Assembly: GCA_027076325.1 (NCBI GenBank)
Contig: JALTJZ010000058.1
Span: 1-40,654 of the forward strand
Direction: 5' to 3'
DNA: 40,654 nt
Origin: Chromatiales bacterium
Lineage (GTDB): Bacteria; Pseudomonadota; Gammaproteobacteria; UBA6429; Thiohalophilaceae
Part shown: positions 19,135 to 27,641 of the stretch, piece after piece
Layout: each line of letters opens with the position of its first letter
How positions within the stretch are numbered: position 1 is the first letter of the stretch
Made by a program: the position numbers and the translations under genes
Notes under the pieces: generated by a model
Database searches by the model: none
The model's input: the letters and a program-made list of their open reading frames with translations, nothing else
Told to the model about the DNA's origin: nothing

Positions 19135-19774
19135 CGCTGTCTCCTGAAAGGGCTTTGAGCGCCAATGCTGCTTCCACTTCACGCTCAGCATAACGATGGT
19201 CGTCACGAATAACACGCGGTTGGTTCACACGTGGGTCTATCGAAACAGGCTCGTAAATGACACGCTTTTGCTCTTCGTCATAACGCATTTCAACATTACC
19301 AGTAAGCGGGAAATCTTTTCTAAATGGGTGTCCAATAAAACCATAATCGGTAAGAATACGGCGTAAATCAGGATGGCCATCAAAGACGATACCAAACAGA
19401 TCAAAAGCCTCGCGCTCAAACCAGTCTGCCCCTCGCCAAATATCAATAACCGAAGCCACTACAGGTGGCTCACCCTCAAAATAGGTTTTAACCCGAATGC
19501 GGTGATTATTTTTTATAGAAAGTAACTGGTACGCTACGGCAAAACGTGGCCCTTCCCATTGCGAATCGTCATAGGTACTGTAATCCACACCACAAATATC
19601 CACGGCTTGTTCACAGTGAAAAGCGGCATCATCATGAAGTATCTGACACACATCATGCAAATCAGCGTGATTGGCAACCACGTTCACTTCACCATGCGCC
19701 ACAATCACTTCACTTACTTTACCGTTTAAGCGCGAGCGTAATGTTTCGGCTAATTTATTGTAATAGTCAGACAT
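19127..19774 (-). CDS. nuoC: NADH-quinone oxidoreductase subunit C
   Basis: 215 residues, the 30-kDa peripheral subunit. The family signature is clear in the middle: [20 protein letters not shown] followed by [20 protein letters not shown]. It overlaps nuoD by eight bases and lies 38 bases after nuoB. Confidence 0.97.
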   Translation of the reverse strand: MSDYYNKLAETLRSRLNGKVSEVIVAHGEVNVVANHADLHDVCQILHDDAAFHCEQAVDICGVDYSTYDDSQWEGPRFAVAYQLLSIKNNHRIRVKTYFEGEPPVVASVIDIWRGADWFEREAFDLFGIVFDGHPDLRRILTDYGFIGHPFRKDFPLTGNVEMRYDEEQKRVIYEPVSIDPRVNQPRVIRDDHRYAEREVEAALALKALSGDSDA

Positions 19775-19812
19775 AAATGGATATCACTGTACTCTATTTA
19801 TATATTCTTGTT

Positions 19813-20397
19813 TTATGTTCGTGCAATGGTGGTTGTACGCCGGATTTTATTTTGTAATTGTAAAATACCGTATAACAAGGCTTCTGCTGTGGGCGGGCAA
19901 CCCGGCACATAAATATCCACCGGTACAATGCGATCACAACCACGGACAACCGAATAAGAATAGTGGTAGTAACCACCACCATTTGCACAGGAGCCCATTG
20001 AAATAACCCAGCGTGGTTCGGCCATCTGGTCGTATACTTTTCGTAAGGCCGGTGCCATTTTATTAACCAGTGTGCCCGCGACAATCATCACGTCTGACTG
20101 GCGTGGACTTGGGCGAAAAATAACTCCCATCCTATCCATATCATACCGTGCTGCCGCTGCCTGCATCATTTCAACCGCGCAACAGGCCAGACCAAACGTC
20201 ATCGGCCATAAAGAACCGGTACGTGCCCAGTTAATCATCATGTCTGCGCTGGTGGTAAAAAAGCCTTGTTGGGTTAAGCTTTTTTCAATAACCCTGCCTG
20301 GCTCGGGGTGATTAGCATCCAGCGGTTTAATCGTGGGGTCAGTAAATGTACCGGGCAGAAACTGACTGTCATTTTGCATGTTCGATTCTACTCCCAT
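19813..20397 (-). CDS. nuoB: NADH-quinone oxidoreductase subunit B
   Basis: 194 residues, carrying cluster N2, the last electron donor to quinone. The tandem cysteines ([10 protein letters not shown]) and the later ligands in MGSCANGGG and VPGCPPTAE are present. The chosen ATG (20397, MGVES) overlaps the end of nuoA and has AGGGG upstream. An ATG six codons later (20379) with GGGAG upstream is possible. The longer frame to 20418 lies inside nuoA and is unlikely. Confidence 0.96.
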   Translation of the reverse strand: MGVESNMQNDSQFLPGTFTDPTIKPLDANHPEPGRVIEKSLTQQGFFTTSADMMINWARTGSLWPMTFGLACCAVEMMQAAAARYDMDRMGVIFRPSPRQSDVMIVAGTLVNKMAPALRKVYDQMAEPRWVISMGSCANGGGYYHYSYSVVRGCDRIVPVDIYVPGCPPTAEALLYGILQLQNKIRRTTTIART

Positions 20398-20756
20398 TCT
20401 AAAGCCCCTTTCATCCACTCATAAATAAAGCCAATCACAAGAATGCCAAGAAAAATCACCATGGCGATATAGCCAAACAAACCAATTTCATCAAGCACCA
20501 CGGCCCAGGGGAATAAAAAGGCGATTTCCAGATCAAATATAATAAAGAGTATGGCGACAAGGTAATAGCGCACATCAAACTTTAGGCGCGAGTCTTCAAA
20601 AGCTTCAAAGCCACATTCGTAGGGGGAATTCTTTTCTGCATCCGGTTTTACATTACCCGTGAAATACGACAGGCTAAAACCAAGTGCAATCATGACTGCA
20701 CCAACCCCGAGGCCGATAACAATAAATATGAGCACTGGTAAGTAATTTTCCAGCAT
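20388..20756 (-). CDS. nuoA: NADH-quinone oxidoreductase subunit A
   Basis: 122 residues and three membrane helices, normal for NuoA. The conserved loop [25 protein letters not shown] lies between helices 1 and 2, with the Cys that sits at the quinone-site loop in known complexes. It is the first gene of the operon. The ribosome site GGGGAG precedes the ATG, and the promoter lies about 85 bases upstream. Confidence 0.97.
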   Translation of the reverse strand: MLENYLPVLIFIVIGLGVGAVMIALGFSLSYFTGNVKPDAEKNSPYECGFEAFEDSRLKFDVRYYLVAILFIIFDLEIAFLFPWAVVLDEIGLFGYIAMVIFLGILVIGFIYEWMKGALEWE

Positions 20757-20839
20757 TGGTTGCTCCCCTTATTACACATGCATGGCAACTTTATCGCTGC
20801 TCTTAATTCGAGTTACATGTTTAGTTTTAAGTGCCAAGC

Positions 20840-20868
20840 AGTGTAGGCGTACCGTAGTTAACTGTCAA
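20840..20868 (-). promoter_or_regulatory. nuoA: sigma-70 promoter of the nuo operon
   Basis: On the minus strand a perfect TTGACA (20863-20868) and TACACT (20840-20845) are separated by exactly 17 bases. The predicted start near 20833 gives a leader of about 77 nt before nuoA. No other promoter of this quality was noticed inside the operon. Confidence 0.82.
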
Positions 20869-20999
20869 GCACGACAATAGAGAGATTATTTAATAAAATC
20901 AATGTATTACGTTAATTTAGGGAGGCATAAAAAATTTAAGTTCTAAATTATCAATAAAATTTATAATCAAAGACTGATATAACAATTTTTTATCCAGCT

Positions 21000-21084
21000 T
21001 TCGTGCCTGTAACAGCCTGCACTTAAATCTGCTGCCAACAATAATAGTGGAAAGCAGACACAGGCTGTCAGCTTAGTTTACGAA
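21000..21084. repeat. long imperfect stem-loop, possible structured RNA
   Basis: Nested complementary arms: TTCGT/ACGAA (21000-21004, 21080-21084), ACAGCCTG/CAGGCTGT (21012-21019, 21061-21068) and TCTGCT/AGCAGA (21028-21033, 21053-21058). The nesting is more than a chance hairpin. No T-run follows and no coding frame uses it. Strand and function are undetermined. Confidence 0.45.
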
Positions 21085-21276
21085 CCACACCTTGCCAGCT
21101 CAAGTCATTCATTTAACCCAGTTTCAATAAGTTACGAACAAGATTGTGACACAATTTCATGCTAAATTTCCTCAAGCAAACCTGGGGTTAATTGATGGTC
21201 ACGTATGCTGTTTTCCTATTAGCTGGCAATTCGGTATAGTTAAAATTCACTTAATGGATTATTGGGAGCAATACAC

Positions 21277-21639
21277 ATGATTACCTACTTATACTGGATA
21301 GCCGTCCTCGGCCTGAGTGGTAGCGCACTTTATTTATTTGGTATCAAACTGGGTAACTGGAAAAATGCAGCGATTGCCGCCACACTTATTTTTATTGTTG
21401 GGCTGGGCGCTTACTACTTTCATTTTCAGCAAATATTTGTAAAACGCTACGGTGGCATTATGTCAATTAGTGTTCCTGAAGGCCAGTTACACCTTGCCGC
21501 CACCTGGAAAGATGATAATTTATGGATTGAAAATTATGACCCCAAAACAAACACCTGCCATTTCACCGAATACTCACGCGGAAACCTGCTACAAGGTAAG
21601 GTTACAATAAAAAACTGTAATCCTTTACTACGGAAATAA
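21277..21639 (+). CDS. small membrane protein of unknown function
   Basis: 120 residues. Two membrane helices occupy the first half (about 3-22 and 27-50). A soluble C-terminal part of about 65 residues contains SVPEGQLHLAATWKDDNLWIENYD and two cysteines (TCHF and IKNCN) that could form a disulfide if the domain faces the periplasm. The ATG at 21277 has GGGAG upstream; a TTG five codons earlier has no ribosome site of its own. I do not recognise the family. It is monocistronic and converges on the TerB-like gene through a shared hairpin. Confidence 0.7.
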   Translation: MITYLYWIAVLGLSGSALYLFGIKLGNWKNAAIAATLIFIVGLGAYYFHFQQIFVKRYGGIMSISVPEGQLHLAATWKDDNLWIENYDPKTNTCHFTEYSRGNLLQGKVTIKNCNPLLRK

Positions 21640-21649
21640 GTTTACAGGG

Positions 21650-21684
21650 ATAACACACTCTATTTTTTGTGTGTTATTTTATGT
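21650..21684 (+). terminator. terminator between convergent genes
   Basis: A perfect 9-bp stem (ATAACACAC at 21650-21658, GTGTGTTAT at 21669-21677) is followed on the plus strand by a T-rich tract. The hairpin also spans the stop codon of the convergent TerB-like gene. Confidence 0.65.
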
Positions 21685-22109
21685 TTTGCTTTTATAAAAT
21701 CAGAATGCGAAACGTAAATTAAATCTGCAATTCGCCTTACCATAAGCTCTTCATATTGATCGAGCTCATTATCTGCATAGGCAATTGCCCATAAATTTTC
21801 AATAACCTGTATTTTTTGAGCTTGTGAAAAATTCTTTGCAATAAGGCTGGTAAACTGGTGGTAATCTACTGCCTGTTTCACCTCTTCACGCGCTAAATTA
21901 TATAACTCTGTCGTTTCTTCTATATTTAATCCAAATGTTTGCTGCAATTTTTCTATCAGCACATTCATCTCGGCATCATGCACCTCACCATCATCCAGCA
22001 TCATTTCAATCATCAGTGCCGCTGTTGCTAAACGCAATGAATGCTCGAGATCACGTTCATCGGCCACTGACAACTGTTCTTCAAAAAAAAGTTTAATTGC
22101 TTTTAGCAT
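21660..22109 (-). CDS. TerB-like (tellurite-resistance family) protein
   Basis: 149 residues, all-helical. The TerB-family core (LRLATAALMIEMMLDDGEVHDAEM) has acidic residues thought to bind metal in this fold, and a second copy of the pattern lies in LWAIAYADNELDQYEELMVRRIADLI. TerB-like proteins are cytosolic or membrane-associated and mostly of unknown role. The family name does not prove tellurite resistance. Its first codons overlap the end of mltF by seven bases, so the two are translated together. Confidence 0.85.
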   Translation of the reverse strand: MLKAIKLFFEEQLSVADERDLEHSLRLATAALMIEMMLDDGEVHDAEMNVLIEKLQQTFGLNIEETTELYNLAREEVKQAVDYHQFTSLIAKNFSQAQKIQVIENLWAIAYADNELDQYEELMVRRIADLIYVSHSDFIKAKHKITHKK

Positions 22110-23521
22110 GTTAACCCGTTAATTCCTGTATTATTCATAAACACCTGTTTATTGCTTTGCAATACCTGCTCTAATACTTGCCGATACTCACGGATACGCT
22201 GTACATATCGCACCGGCTCAGAGCCACGCGCATAACCGTATTTCAATTTTTTATAATACTTTTTATTCGACAATAAAGGCAATACTGTTTTTAAGCTAAC
22301 CCACTGGTACGGGTTTAGTCCTTTTTGTTCAGCTAATAACATTGCATCTTTAAGGTGGCCATAACCAACATTGTAAGCCGCCAGCGCATACCAAAGTCTG
22401 TCCTCCCCCTTTACCTCAACGTGGATACGCTTAATCATTTTACGTAAATACCGGGCACCACCCCAAATACTTTGCACCGGATCCAGACGGCTTTCAACCC
22501 CAACTGCTTTAGCCGTATTCAAGGTTAACATCATCATACCTCTTACACCGGTTGGGCTTTTCGCCTGCGGGTTCCAGTGGGATTCCTGATACGCCTGTGC
22601 CGCCAGTAAAGACCATGGCAACTGGTATTTTTTTGCTGCACGCTGAAATACTTTTTTATACTTTGGTAAACGTGATTTTATTCTGCGATTAAAGCTTCGA
22701 TTGTCTACATAGTCATACAGTTGTATATGTCCATAATAGCGTTCATCTATAGCAGCAAATTCACCGTTTTCTTTTATTTTTTCCAGCCACTGTTCTATAT
22801 CAGTAATAAGCCCTTTCCATTTTGGCGCAACAACCCAGGCCAGAGATTCTTTTTCGGTAACAGCAAACCCTGTCGCTAATTCAGGGTAGTAACGCTGACT
22901 AATACTGACAATATTTGAATCGGCAATGGTACAGTCAACTTCTTTTTTCCACACCTGTTCTAATAACTGTTCAGTACTTATGTCACTGACTTCCTGCCAG
23001 TTTAAATCGGTTTGTTTTGCTTTAAGTTTTTGTAATGCTTCTGCATAAGAGCTACCCGCAATGACCACCAATTTTCGTGACACAAGATCCGCAACTTTCT
23101 TTGGCAATGCTTTTTTACCACGTCGACACACAACCTGCTGCTGTACTTGCTGATAGCCCGGCCCAAATAAATACCCTTGTTCAACCCTGACCTGTGTTTT
23201 AGTTACACCCGCAGCTGCAATTTGAGCATCACCCTCTTTTATTTCGCGTAGCAAGGCTTCAAAGTTGTTAATCACTTTAAAGCGCACTTTCAGGTTATTG
23301 GCTTTTGCAAAAGACTGCACAAGATCATACTCAAATCCTGCCTCGCCATCACGCCCCTGATACCAGGTTGTTGGTGCATTACGTGTCAACACAACCAGCT
23401 CACCCTGTTTTTTTAAATCATCAATGTCTTTGTCATCACAGGCGGCCAGCAATAATGTGGCCGCTAATAATAAAACCTGGCTTATTCTATTTATAATAGA
23501 AGTATTAAGATACAACCCCAT
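22103..23521 (-). CDS. mltF: membrane-bound lytic murein transglycosylase F
   Basis: 472 residues. A lipoprotein signal ends in the lipobox LAAC (C28), so it should be anchored in the outer membrane. Residues about 40-270 form an amino-acid-binding-protein-like regulatory domain (family SBP_bac_3, with LVVLTRNAPTTWYQG at its start). Residues about 290-455 form the SLT lysozyme-like domain with the catalytic glutamate in QAYQESHWNPQAKS, then GVRGMMMLT and ALAAYNVGYGHL. It cleaves peptidoglycan glycan strands to 1,6-anhydro ends. It is followed by the overlapping TerB-like gene. Confidence 0.93.
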   Translation of the reverse strand: MGLYLNTSIINRISQVLLLAATLLLAACDDKDIDDLKKQGELVVLTRNAPTTWYQGRDGEAGFEYDLVQSFAKANNLKVRFKVINNFEALLREIKEGDAQIAAAGVTKTQVRVEQGYLFGPGYQQVQQQVVCRRGKKALPKKVADLVSRKLVVIAGSSYAEALQKLKAKQTDLNWQEVSDISTEQLLEQVWKKEVDCTIADSNIVSISQRYYPELATGFAVTEKESLAWVVAPKWKGLITDIEQWLEKIKENGEFAAIDERYYGHIQLYDYVDNRSFNRRIKSRLPKYKKVFQRAAKKYQLPWSLLAAQAYQESHWNPQAKSPTGVRGMMMLTLNTAKAVGVESRLDPVQSIWGGARYLRKMIKRIHVEVKGEDRLWYALAAYNVGYGHLKDAMLLAEQKGLNPYQWVSLKTVLPLLSNKKYYKKLKYGYARGSEPVRYVQRIREYRQVLEQVLQSNKQVFMNNTGINGLTC

Positions 23522-23603
23522 GAATACCTCAATCTTAATTTATAAAACACTAACCCTGTAACAACCAAGTATATGTGAATTAGCGCAATAGCGGTATAAC
23601 TAC

Positions 23604-23652
23604 GGGTTAACCCATGTTTAACATGGGTAATCCCGAATTAACCCATTTGGGT
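23604..23652. promoter_or_regulatory. cluster of three palindromes upstream of the PEP-CTERM-like gene
   Basis: In 49 bases there are GGGTTAACCC (23604-23613, perfect), ACCCATGTT-T-AACATGGGT (23610-23628, perfect 9-bp arms) and ACCCA-TT-TGGGT (23641-23652). All share the element ACCCA/TGGGT. Placed 65-110 bases before the gene at 23717, they look like a multi-site operator, or alternative RNA hairpins. Confidence 0.5.
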
Positions 23653-23716
23653 GATACCTTATTGCCCCTGTTTCAGTATATTTACTGGTACAAAAACATA
23701 ACATCGAGAATTTAAT

Positions 23717-24343
23717 TTGAAAAAGTTAATCATAGGGGTTTTACTATTTGGGTTTACCACAAGCGCAAATGCTATTTTTACTGATAACACGACTTATTTA
23801 TCTGATTCTGTTTCAGGTCTGGACTGGTTAGATGTAACCGCAACACAGGGCTTATCATTCAACACCGTATCAGCCGAGTTTGGTGTAGGTGGGCTATACG
23901 AAGGCTGGCGTTACGCCACCAGTCTCGAATTCGACAACCTTGTCACCAACTGGACTGGCACCACATCATCCGGCAACCTTTATGCTTACCGATACTTTAG
24001 CGAAGCAAGCGATACGATAGATAACCTTATCGCAACATTAGGCAACACCAATACCGCCAATACCTCGAATGACCCTTCACTAACGAATTACAGCTATGGC
24101 CTCACCGCCGATGCAGCAACTGGAGGTAAAGCGACGCTGGCAATCCTAACTGATTATGATGAAAGAACTCAGCAGCTACAAGACTACGCCAATGCCCGCT
24201 ATTTTTCGGCATTACCTGACGAAGCAAAACCCAATTTCGGCTCATTCCTCGTTCGGCAAACCAGCGTACCCGAAGGAACAAGCATTATACTGTTTACCAT
24301 TGGCCTTTTAGGTTTATTTGGGGTGGCGCGAAGAAAAACTTAA
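23717..24343 (+). CDS. exported protein with PEP-CTERM-like sorting signal
   Basis: 208 residues. It has a Sec signal (KKLIIGVLLFGFTTSANA) and a C-terminal tripartite sorting region: VPEGTS, a hydrophobic helix IILFTIGLLGLFGVA, then ARRKT. The usual motif is VPEP; here the second proline is glycine, so it is a variant. The core carries the pattern GLDWLDVTATQG...GWRYATSLEF that recurs in PEP-CTERM/VPLPA exported proteins of exopolysaccharide-producing bacteria. Its likely fate is processing by an exosortase and release or attachment to the surface matrix. The start is a TTG (23717) with GAGAA upstream; no ATG fits before the signal peptide. Confidence 0.8.
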   Translation: MKKLIIGVLLFGFTTSANAIFTDNTTYLSDSVSGLDWLDVTATQGLSFNTVSAEFGVGGLYEGWRYATSLEFDNLVTNWTGTTSSGNLYAYRYFSEASDTIDNLIATLGNTNTANTSNDPSLTNYSYGLTADAATGGKATLAILTDYDERTQQLQDYANARYFSALPDEAKPNFGSFLVRQTSVPEGTSIILFTIGLLGLFGVARRKT

Positions 24344-24368
24344 ACGCTGCTACCACGAAAACATAACT

Positions 24369-24397
24369 AATCCCGCTTTCAAGCGGGATTTTTTTTA
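24369..24397 (+). terminator. Rho-independent terminator after the PEP-CTERM-like gene
   Basis: A perfect 10-bp stem (AATCCCGCTT/AAGCGGGATT, arms 24369-24378 and 24381-24390) with a short loop is followed by seven T. Confidence 0.92.
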
Positions 24398-24505
24398 TGC
24401 TTTACCGCTAAATATGCACTAAAACGGAAGCTAGCCTCCTGTTTATTGGTATTTCATACCATTTGTTTATAATATAATAATTGATATTGCCTATGGTAAA
24501 AAAAG

Positions 24506-25468
24506 ATGAACTTACGGGATCTAAAATACGTGATTGCGGTGGCAGAAACCCGTCACTTTGGTAAAGCCGCAGAACACTGTTTTGTTAGCCAACCTACGTT
24601 GAGCGGGCAGATAAAAAAACTTGAAGACGAACTGGGCGTGCTTATCTTCGAACGTACTAATCGTTCAGTAGAAATTACCCCTGTTGGCCAGTTAATTCTG
24701 CAACACGCCCGTCTGATGATGGAACAAGCCGATGCGATTCAACAACAGGCACAAGCTCATCAGGATCCCCTCGCCGGTGCACTACGAATAGGTATTATCC
24801 CGACATTAAGCCCTTACCTTATCCCCCTTATTCTGATGCCCCTTAAAAAACAGTACCCACAAATGCAACTGGTGCTATCTGAAGAAATGACCGATACCTT
24901 AATTGAACGGCTACACAACCACGAAATTGATGCGGCACTCCTTGCCACCACCGTCGATGAACAGGACTTGCAAACACTGCCCTTATTTGATGAACCATTC
25001 TGGCTTGCTTACCCGAGTAAACATCGCTTTTATACTAAAGAAAAAATTACCCGTGCCGATCTTGACGATGCCAACTTGTTATTACTGTCAGAAGGCCACT
25101 GCCTTGCAAAACAGGCAATGGATATATGCCACTTAAAGGAACGTAAAGAGCGAGGGGAAATGGCAGACCTACGTGCATCGAGCCTGGAAACCTTATTGCA
25201 ACTTGTGGGTGCCGGATTTGGCACTACTCTTGTCCCCGCACTTGCCATGCGTGGTTCATGGACAACTGGCAGCGGTATTGTGGCGACTAAACTTGAATTC
25301 AAAGATGCTCATCGCCGTATCGCACTTGTGTTTAGAAAAACCTACCCACGCCGCAAAGCACTGGATGCTTTTGCACAGGTGATTGTTGAGAACTTGCCCA
25401 ATACGGTATCCCCGCTGGTTAAAAACAAACGCGCTAAAAAGAAAACCCGCAAGGCAGCAAAAAAATAA
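24506..25468 (+). CDS. oxyR: hydrogen peroxide-sensing regulator OxyR
   Basis: 320 residues of the LysR family. The N-terminal winged helix-turn-helix covers about 1-60 (HFGKAAEHCFVSQPTLSGQIKKLE). The effector domain carries the redox pair C199 and C208 in SEGHCLAKQAMDIC, at exactly the numbering of E. coli OxyR, where they form the peroxide-induced disulfide. The lysine-rich C-terminal tail is extra. It converges on the Dyp-peroxidase gene with one base between stop codons, and the gor block lies just beyond, fitting control of that block. Confidence 0.95.
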   Translation: MNLRDLKYVIAVAETRHFGKAAEHCFVSQPTLSGQIKKLEDELGVLIFERTNRSVEITPVGQLILQHARLMMEQADAIQQQAQAHQDPLAGALRIGIIPTLSPYLIPLILMPLKKQYPQMQLVLSEEMTDTLIERLHNHEIDAALLATTVDEQDLQTLPLFDEPFWLAYPSKHRFYTKEKITRADLDDANLLLLSEGHCLAKQAMDICHLKERKERGEMADLRASSLETLLQLVGAGFGTTLVPALAMRGSWTTGSGIVATKLEFKDAHRRIALVFRKTYPRRKALDAFAQVIVENLPNTVSPLVKNKRAKKKTRKAAKK

Positions 25469-25469
25469 A

Positions 25470-26351
25470 CTACAGATCCAATGCGCTTAAATCCAGTTTG
25501 TTGCCTTTAACTGGAGGACACCAGAAATAGGCACCACTGATGGGTCGGGTAAACTTGAAGAGTGCATCGCTTATCGTATCTTCATTGCCCAGCATGCGCT
25601 TAAGCACAGCATCGAAGGCCACAAACGACTTGCCAAAAGCAACAAAAACCAACCCACCTTCCATGCCTTCAGCCCAGGGCATTGAACGGCGTAACATAAA
25701 GGCTTCCGGTTCAAAGCTTTCCTGCGCAGCACGTTTAACATGAGCAGAGTCGGGGGCTTCGTCAAACTCTTCATTGTCTTTTATATGCCGACCGATGACA
25801 TCATCACGTTCATTGGTTTGCATTGCGTCTAATATATCAAAGTCATGCAACCACTGCTGTACCGCAACAAAACTGCCACCATCCAGGCCATTGCCCTGCC
25901 CTTGTACAATAGCCGCGTCAATGGCTTCATCACCTGACGGGTTTTCCGTTCCATCAATATAGCCACTCAAGTCACGGTTTTCATCGTACTGAAAAGAATC
26001 GGTTACATCACCAAGCGCAAAAGCCGGCATTAACATCAATTCTATCTGGCGTGACCGGTGAAATAACTCACCCCGATCTGTACCGCGCAGCCAGCACCAT
26101 AAAGCCGTAGGTGTGGAGGGTATATCAATACCCCTGCCTGATTGTGCAGGTAATGTCACCAAACCGGGAATGTCCTTACCCAGTAATTTCACCAGCGACT
26201 CACCCAGGCCAACAACCGTATTGCTTAAGTCAACCTGTGCTGCCAGTGTGCTTAATGCCGACACAACATCGGCTTCCGAATCTATCGTAAAGGCCAGGTA
26301 GCGCGCCAGTTTAGTTTCTTCCGCAAGTATCCCCGATTGTGTTGTTTGCAT
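25470..26351 (-). CDS. Dyp-type (dye-decolorizing) heme peroxidase
   Basis: 293 residues, no signal peptide. The family GxxDG motif is present in GYIDGTENPSGDEA, with the distal Asp. The sequence HVKRAAQESFEPEAFMLRRSMPW supplies the expected proximal histidine region and the distal arginine. It resembles the cytosolic YfeX-like (class B) subgroup. It would use peroxide to oxidise porphyrin-like or other substrates. Its 5' end faces the DUF2061 gene across a 226-base divergent promoter region. Confidence 0.92.
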   Translation of the reverse strand: MQTTQSGILAEETKLARYLAFTIDSEADVVSALSTLAAQVDLSNTVVGLGESLVKLLGKDIPGLVTLPAQSGRGIDIPSTPTALWCWLRGTDRGELFHRSRQIELMLMPAFALGDVTDSFQYDENRDLSGYIDGTENPSGDEAIDAAIVQGQGNGLDGGSFVAVQQWLHDFDILDAMQTNERDDVIGRHIKDNEEFDEAPDSAHVKRAAQESFEPEAFMLRRSMPWAEGMEGGLVFVAFGKSFVAFDAVLKRMLGNEDTISDALFKFTRPISGAYFWCPPVKGNKLDLSALDL

Positions 26352-26467
26352 TTAGCTTTTCCTGTTGGTTTTTATTACTTAAAGAATAGCCATAAAACAC
26401 CTTTATGTAAAAGAATCATTTTCGACTTAAATGCTTACCACCTTGTTATTGACAGCATACTCTTTTG

Positions 26468-26533
26468 ATAGCTAAAACCAATCATTATAATAAAATCAAA
26501 CGATTTTACCATTCATTAATTTCAGTCGATAAT
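26468..26533 (+). promoter_or_regulatory. candidate OxyR operator and promoter for the DUF2061-prx-gor block
   Basis: At 26468-26482 ATAGCTAAAACCAAT matches ten of eleven fixed positions of the E. coli OxyR half-operator ATAGnTnnnAnCTAT. A second copy 22 bases on (26490-26504) matches eight of eleven, the expected two-turn spacing. Immediately downstream are TTTACC (26505-26510) and GATAAT (26528-26533), 17 bases apart. The layout is that of an OxyR-activated promoter. An alternative TATAAT lies at 26486-26491. Confidence 0.55.
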
Positions 26534-26577
26534 CTCTCCCGTACTCAACGTAAACATGACATTTGGAGGATAAAACA

Positions 26578-26799
26578 ATGACCAAGACAATGAGCTTTGC
26601 AGCCGTCCACTACAGCATTGCCTTTACAGTCGCATACCTGATGACCGGTAGTGTACTGATTGGTGGTGCCATTGCATTAGTCGAACCTGCCATTAACACC
26701 GTTGCTTATCACTTCCATGAAAAAATCTGGAAGCACAGACAACAAGTTGAAGATGCTCGTATATCATCCAGCGCATCACGTTTAGTACAACCAATTTAA
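26578..26799 (+). CDS. DUF2061 small membrane protein
   Basis: 73 residues with two membrane-spanning stretches (about 8-22 and 24-38) matching the DUF2061 pattern (HYSIAFTVAYLMTGSVLIGGAIALVEPAINTVAYHFHEKIW). The function of the family is unknown. The ATG at 26578 follows a perfect GGAGGA. It leads the probable operon with prx-grx, 35 bases before that gene, so it is likely induced with it under oxidative stress. Confidence 0.85.
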   Translation: MTKTMSFAAVHYSIAFTVAYLMTGSVLIGGAIALVEPAINTVAYHFHEKIWKHRQQVEDARISSSASRLVQPI

Positions 26800-26834
26800 A
26801 ATTTAATTAACTCAACACAACTGGAGAAATAACA

Positions 26835-27578
26835 ATGTTTGATAATTATGAAGGTAAAAATGTACCACAAGTGACTTTTCGCACTCGCCGTGATCACGAA
26901 TGGGTCGACGTAAGCAGCGATGAAATTTTTAAAGGTAAAACCGTCATCGTATTTTCATTACCCGGTGCCTTTACTCCAACATGCTCGTCTACCCATGTGC
27001 CACGCTATAACCAGTTAACACCTGCATTTAAACAGCACGGTGTCGATGAGGTTATTTGTATCTCGGTTAATGATGCATTCGTCATGAATGAATGGAAAGC
27101 CGAGCAAAAAGCAGACAACATCACCTTTATACCCGATGGTAATGGCCACTTCAGTAGCGGCATGGGTATGCTGGTTGATAAAGAAGACCTGGGCTTTGGC
27201 AAACGTTCATGGCGTTATTCAATGCTGGTTAAAGATGGCGTTGTTGAAAAAATGTTTATTGAACCCAACAAGCCAGGCGACCCGTTTGAAGTATCTGATG
27301 CCGACACCATGCTGGCCTACATTGCACCCAATGCAGAAAAGCCAAAAGACGTAACCATTTTTACCCGTGAAGGCTGTGAATACTGTGTGCGAGCAAAAGG
27401 CATGTTGAATGATGCGGGCATTCAGTTCGACGAACTTGTTTTAAATCGTGACTATACCGAAACAACGATACGTGCAGTGTCGGGTATGTCGACAGTACCA
27501 CAAGTGTTCATCAATGGTGACCACATCGGAGGTTCTGAAGATTTAGAGCAATATTTATCGAAAGAAAAAGCGGCATAG
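26835..27578 (+). CDS. peroxiredoxin-glutaredoxin fusion enzyme
   Basis: 247 residues. Residues 1-165 are a Prx5-type peroxiredoxin with the peroxidatic C50 in [16 protein letters not shown]. Residues 171-247 are a glutaredoxin with CEYC (C181, C184) and the [14 protein letters not shown] glutathione-site pattern. Such hybrids, known from Haemophilus influenzae, reduce hydrogen and alkyl peroxides with glutathione, so no thioredoxin is needed. The next gene encodes the glutathione reductase that would recycle its reductant. Confidence 0.95.
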   Translation: MFDNYEGKNVPQVTFRTRRDHEWVDVSSDEIFKGKTVIVFSLPGAFTPTCSSTHVPRYNQLTPAFKQHGVDEVICISVNDAFVMNEWKAEQKADNITFIPDGNGHFSSGMGMLVDKEDLGFGKRSWRYSMLVKDGVVEKMFIEPNKPGDPFEVSDADTMLAYIAPNAEKPKDVTIFTREGCEYCVRAKGMLNDAGIQFDELVLNRDYTETTIRAVSGMSTVPQVFINGDHIGGSEDLEQYLSKEKAA

Positions 27579-27589
27579 GTGTGTATAGC

Positions 27590-27621
27590 GGCTGGCTCAA
27601 ACACTGAGCCAGCCCTTTTTT
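27590..27621 (+). terminator. terminator between prx-grx and gor
   Basis: A perfect 10-bp stem (GGCTGGCTCA/TGAGCCAGCC, arms 27590-27599 and 27605-27614) is followed by C and six T. In a 63-base gap between two co-functional genes, it should reduce but may not abolish read-through into gor. Confidence 0.88.
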
Positions 27622-27641
27622 AAATTTTATAGGAGCTTGTT

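Larger units (their letters stand above)
20757..21276. other. non-coding stretch between nuoA and the next gene
   Basis: About 520 bases without a credible gene. It holds the nuo promoter (20840-20868), an AT-rich stretch (20880-20990), a long imperfect stem-loop (21000-21084) and the leader of the plus-strand gene at 21277. No tRNA was seen. Confidence 0.7.
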
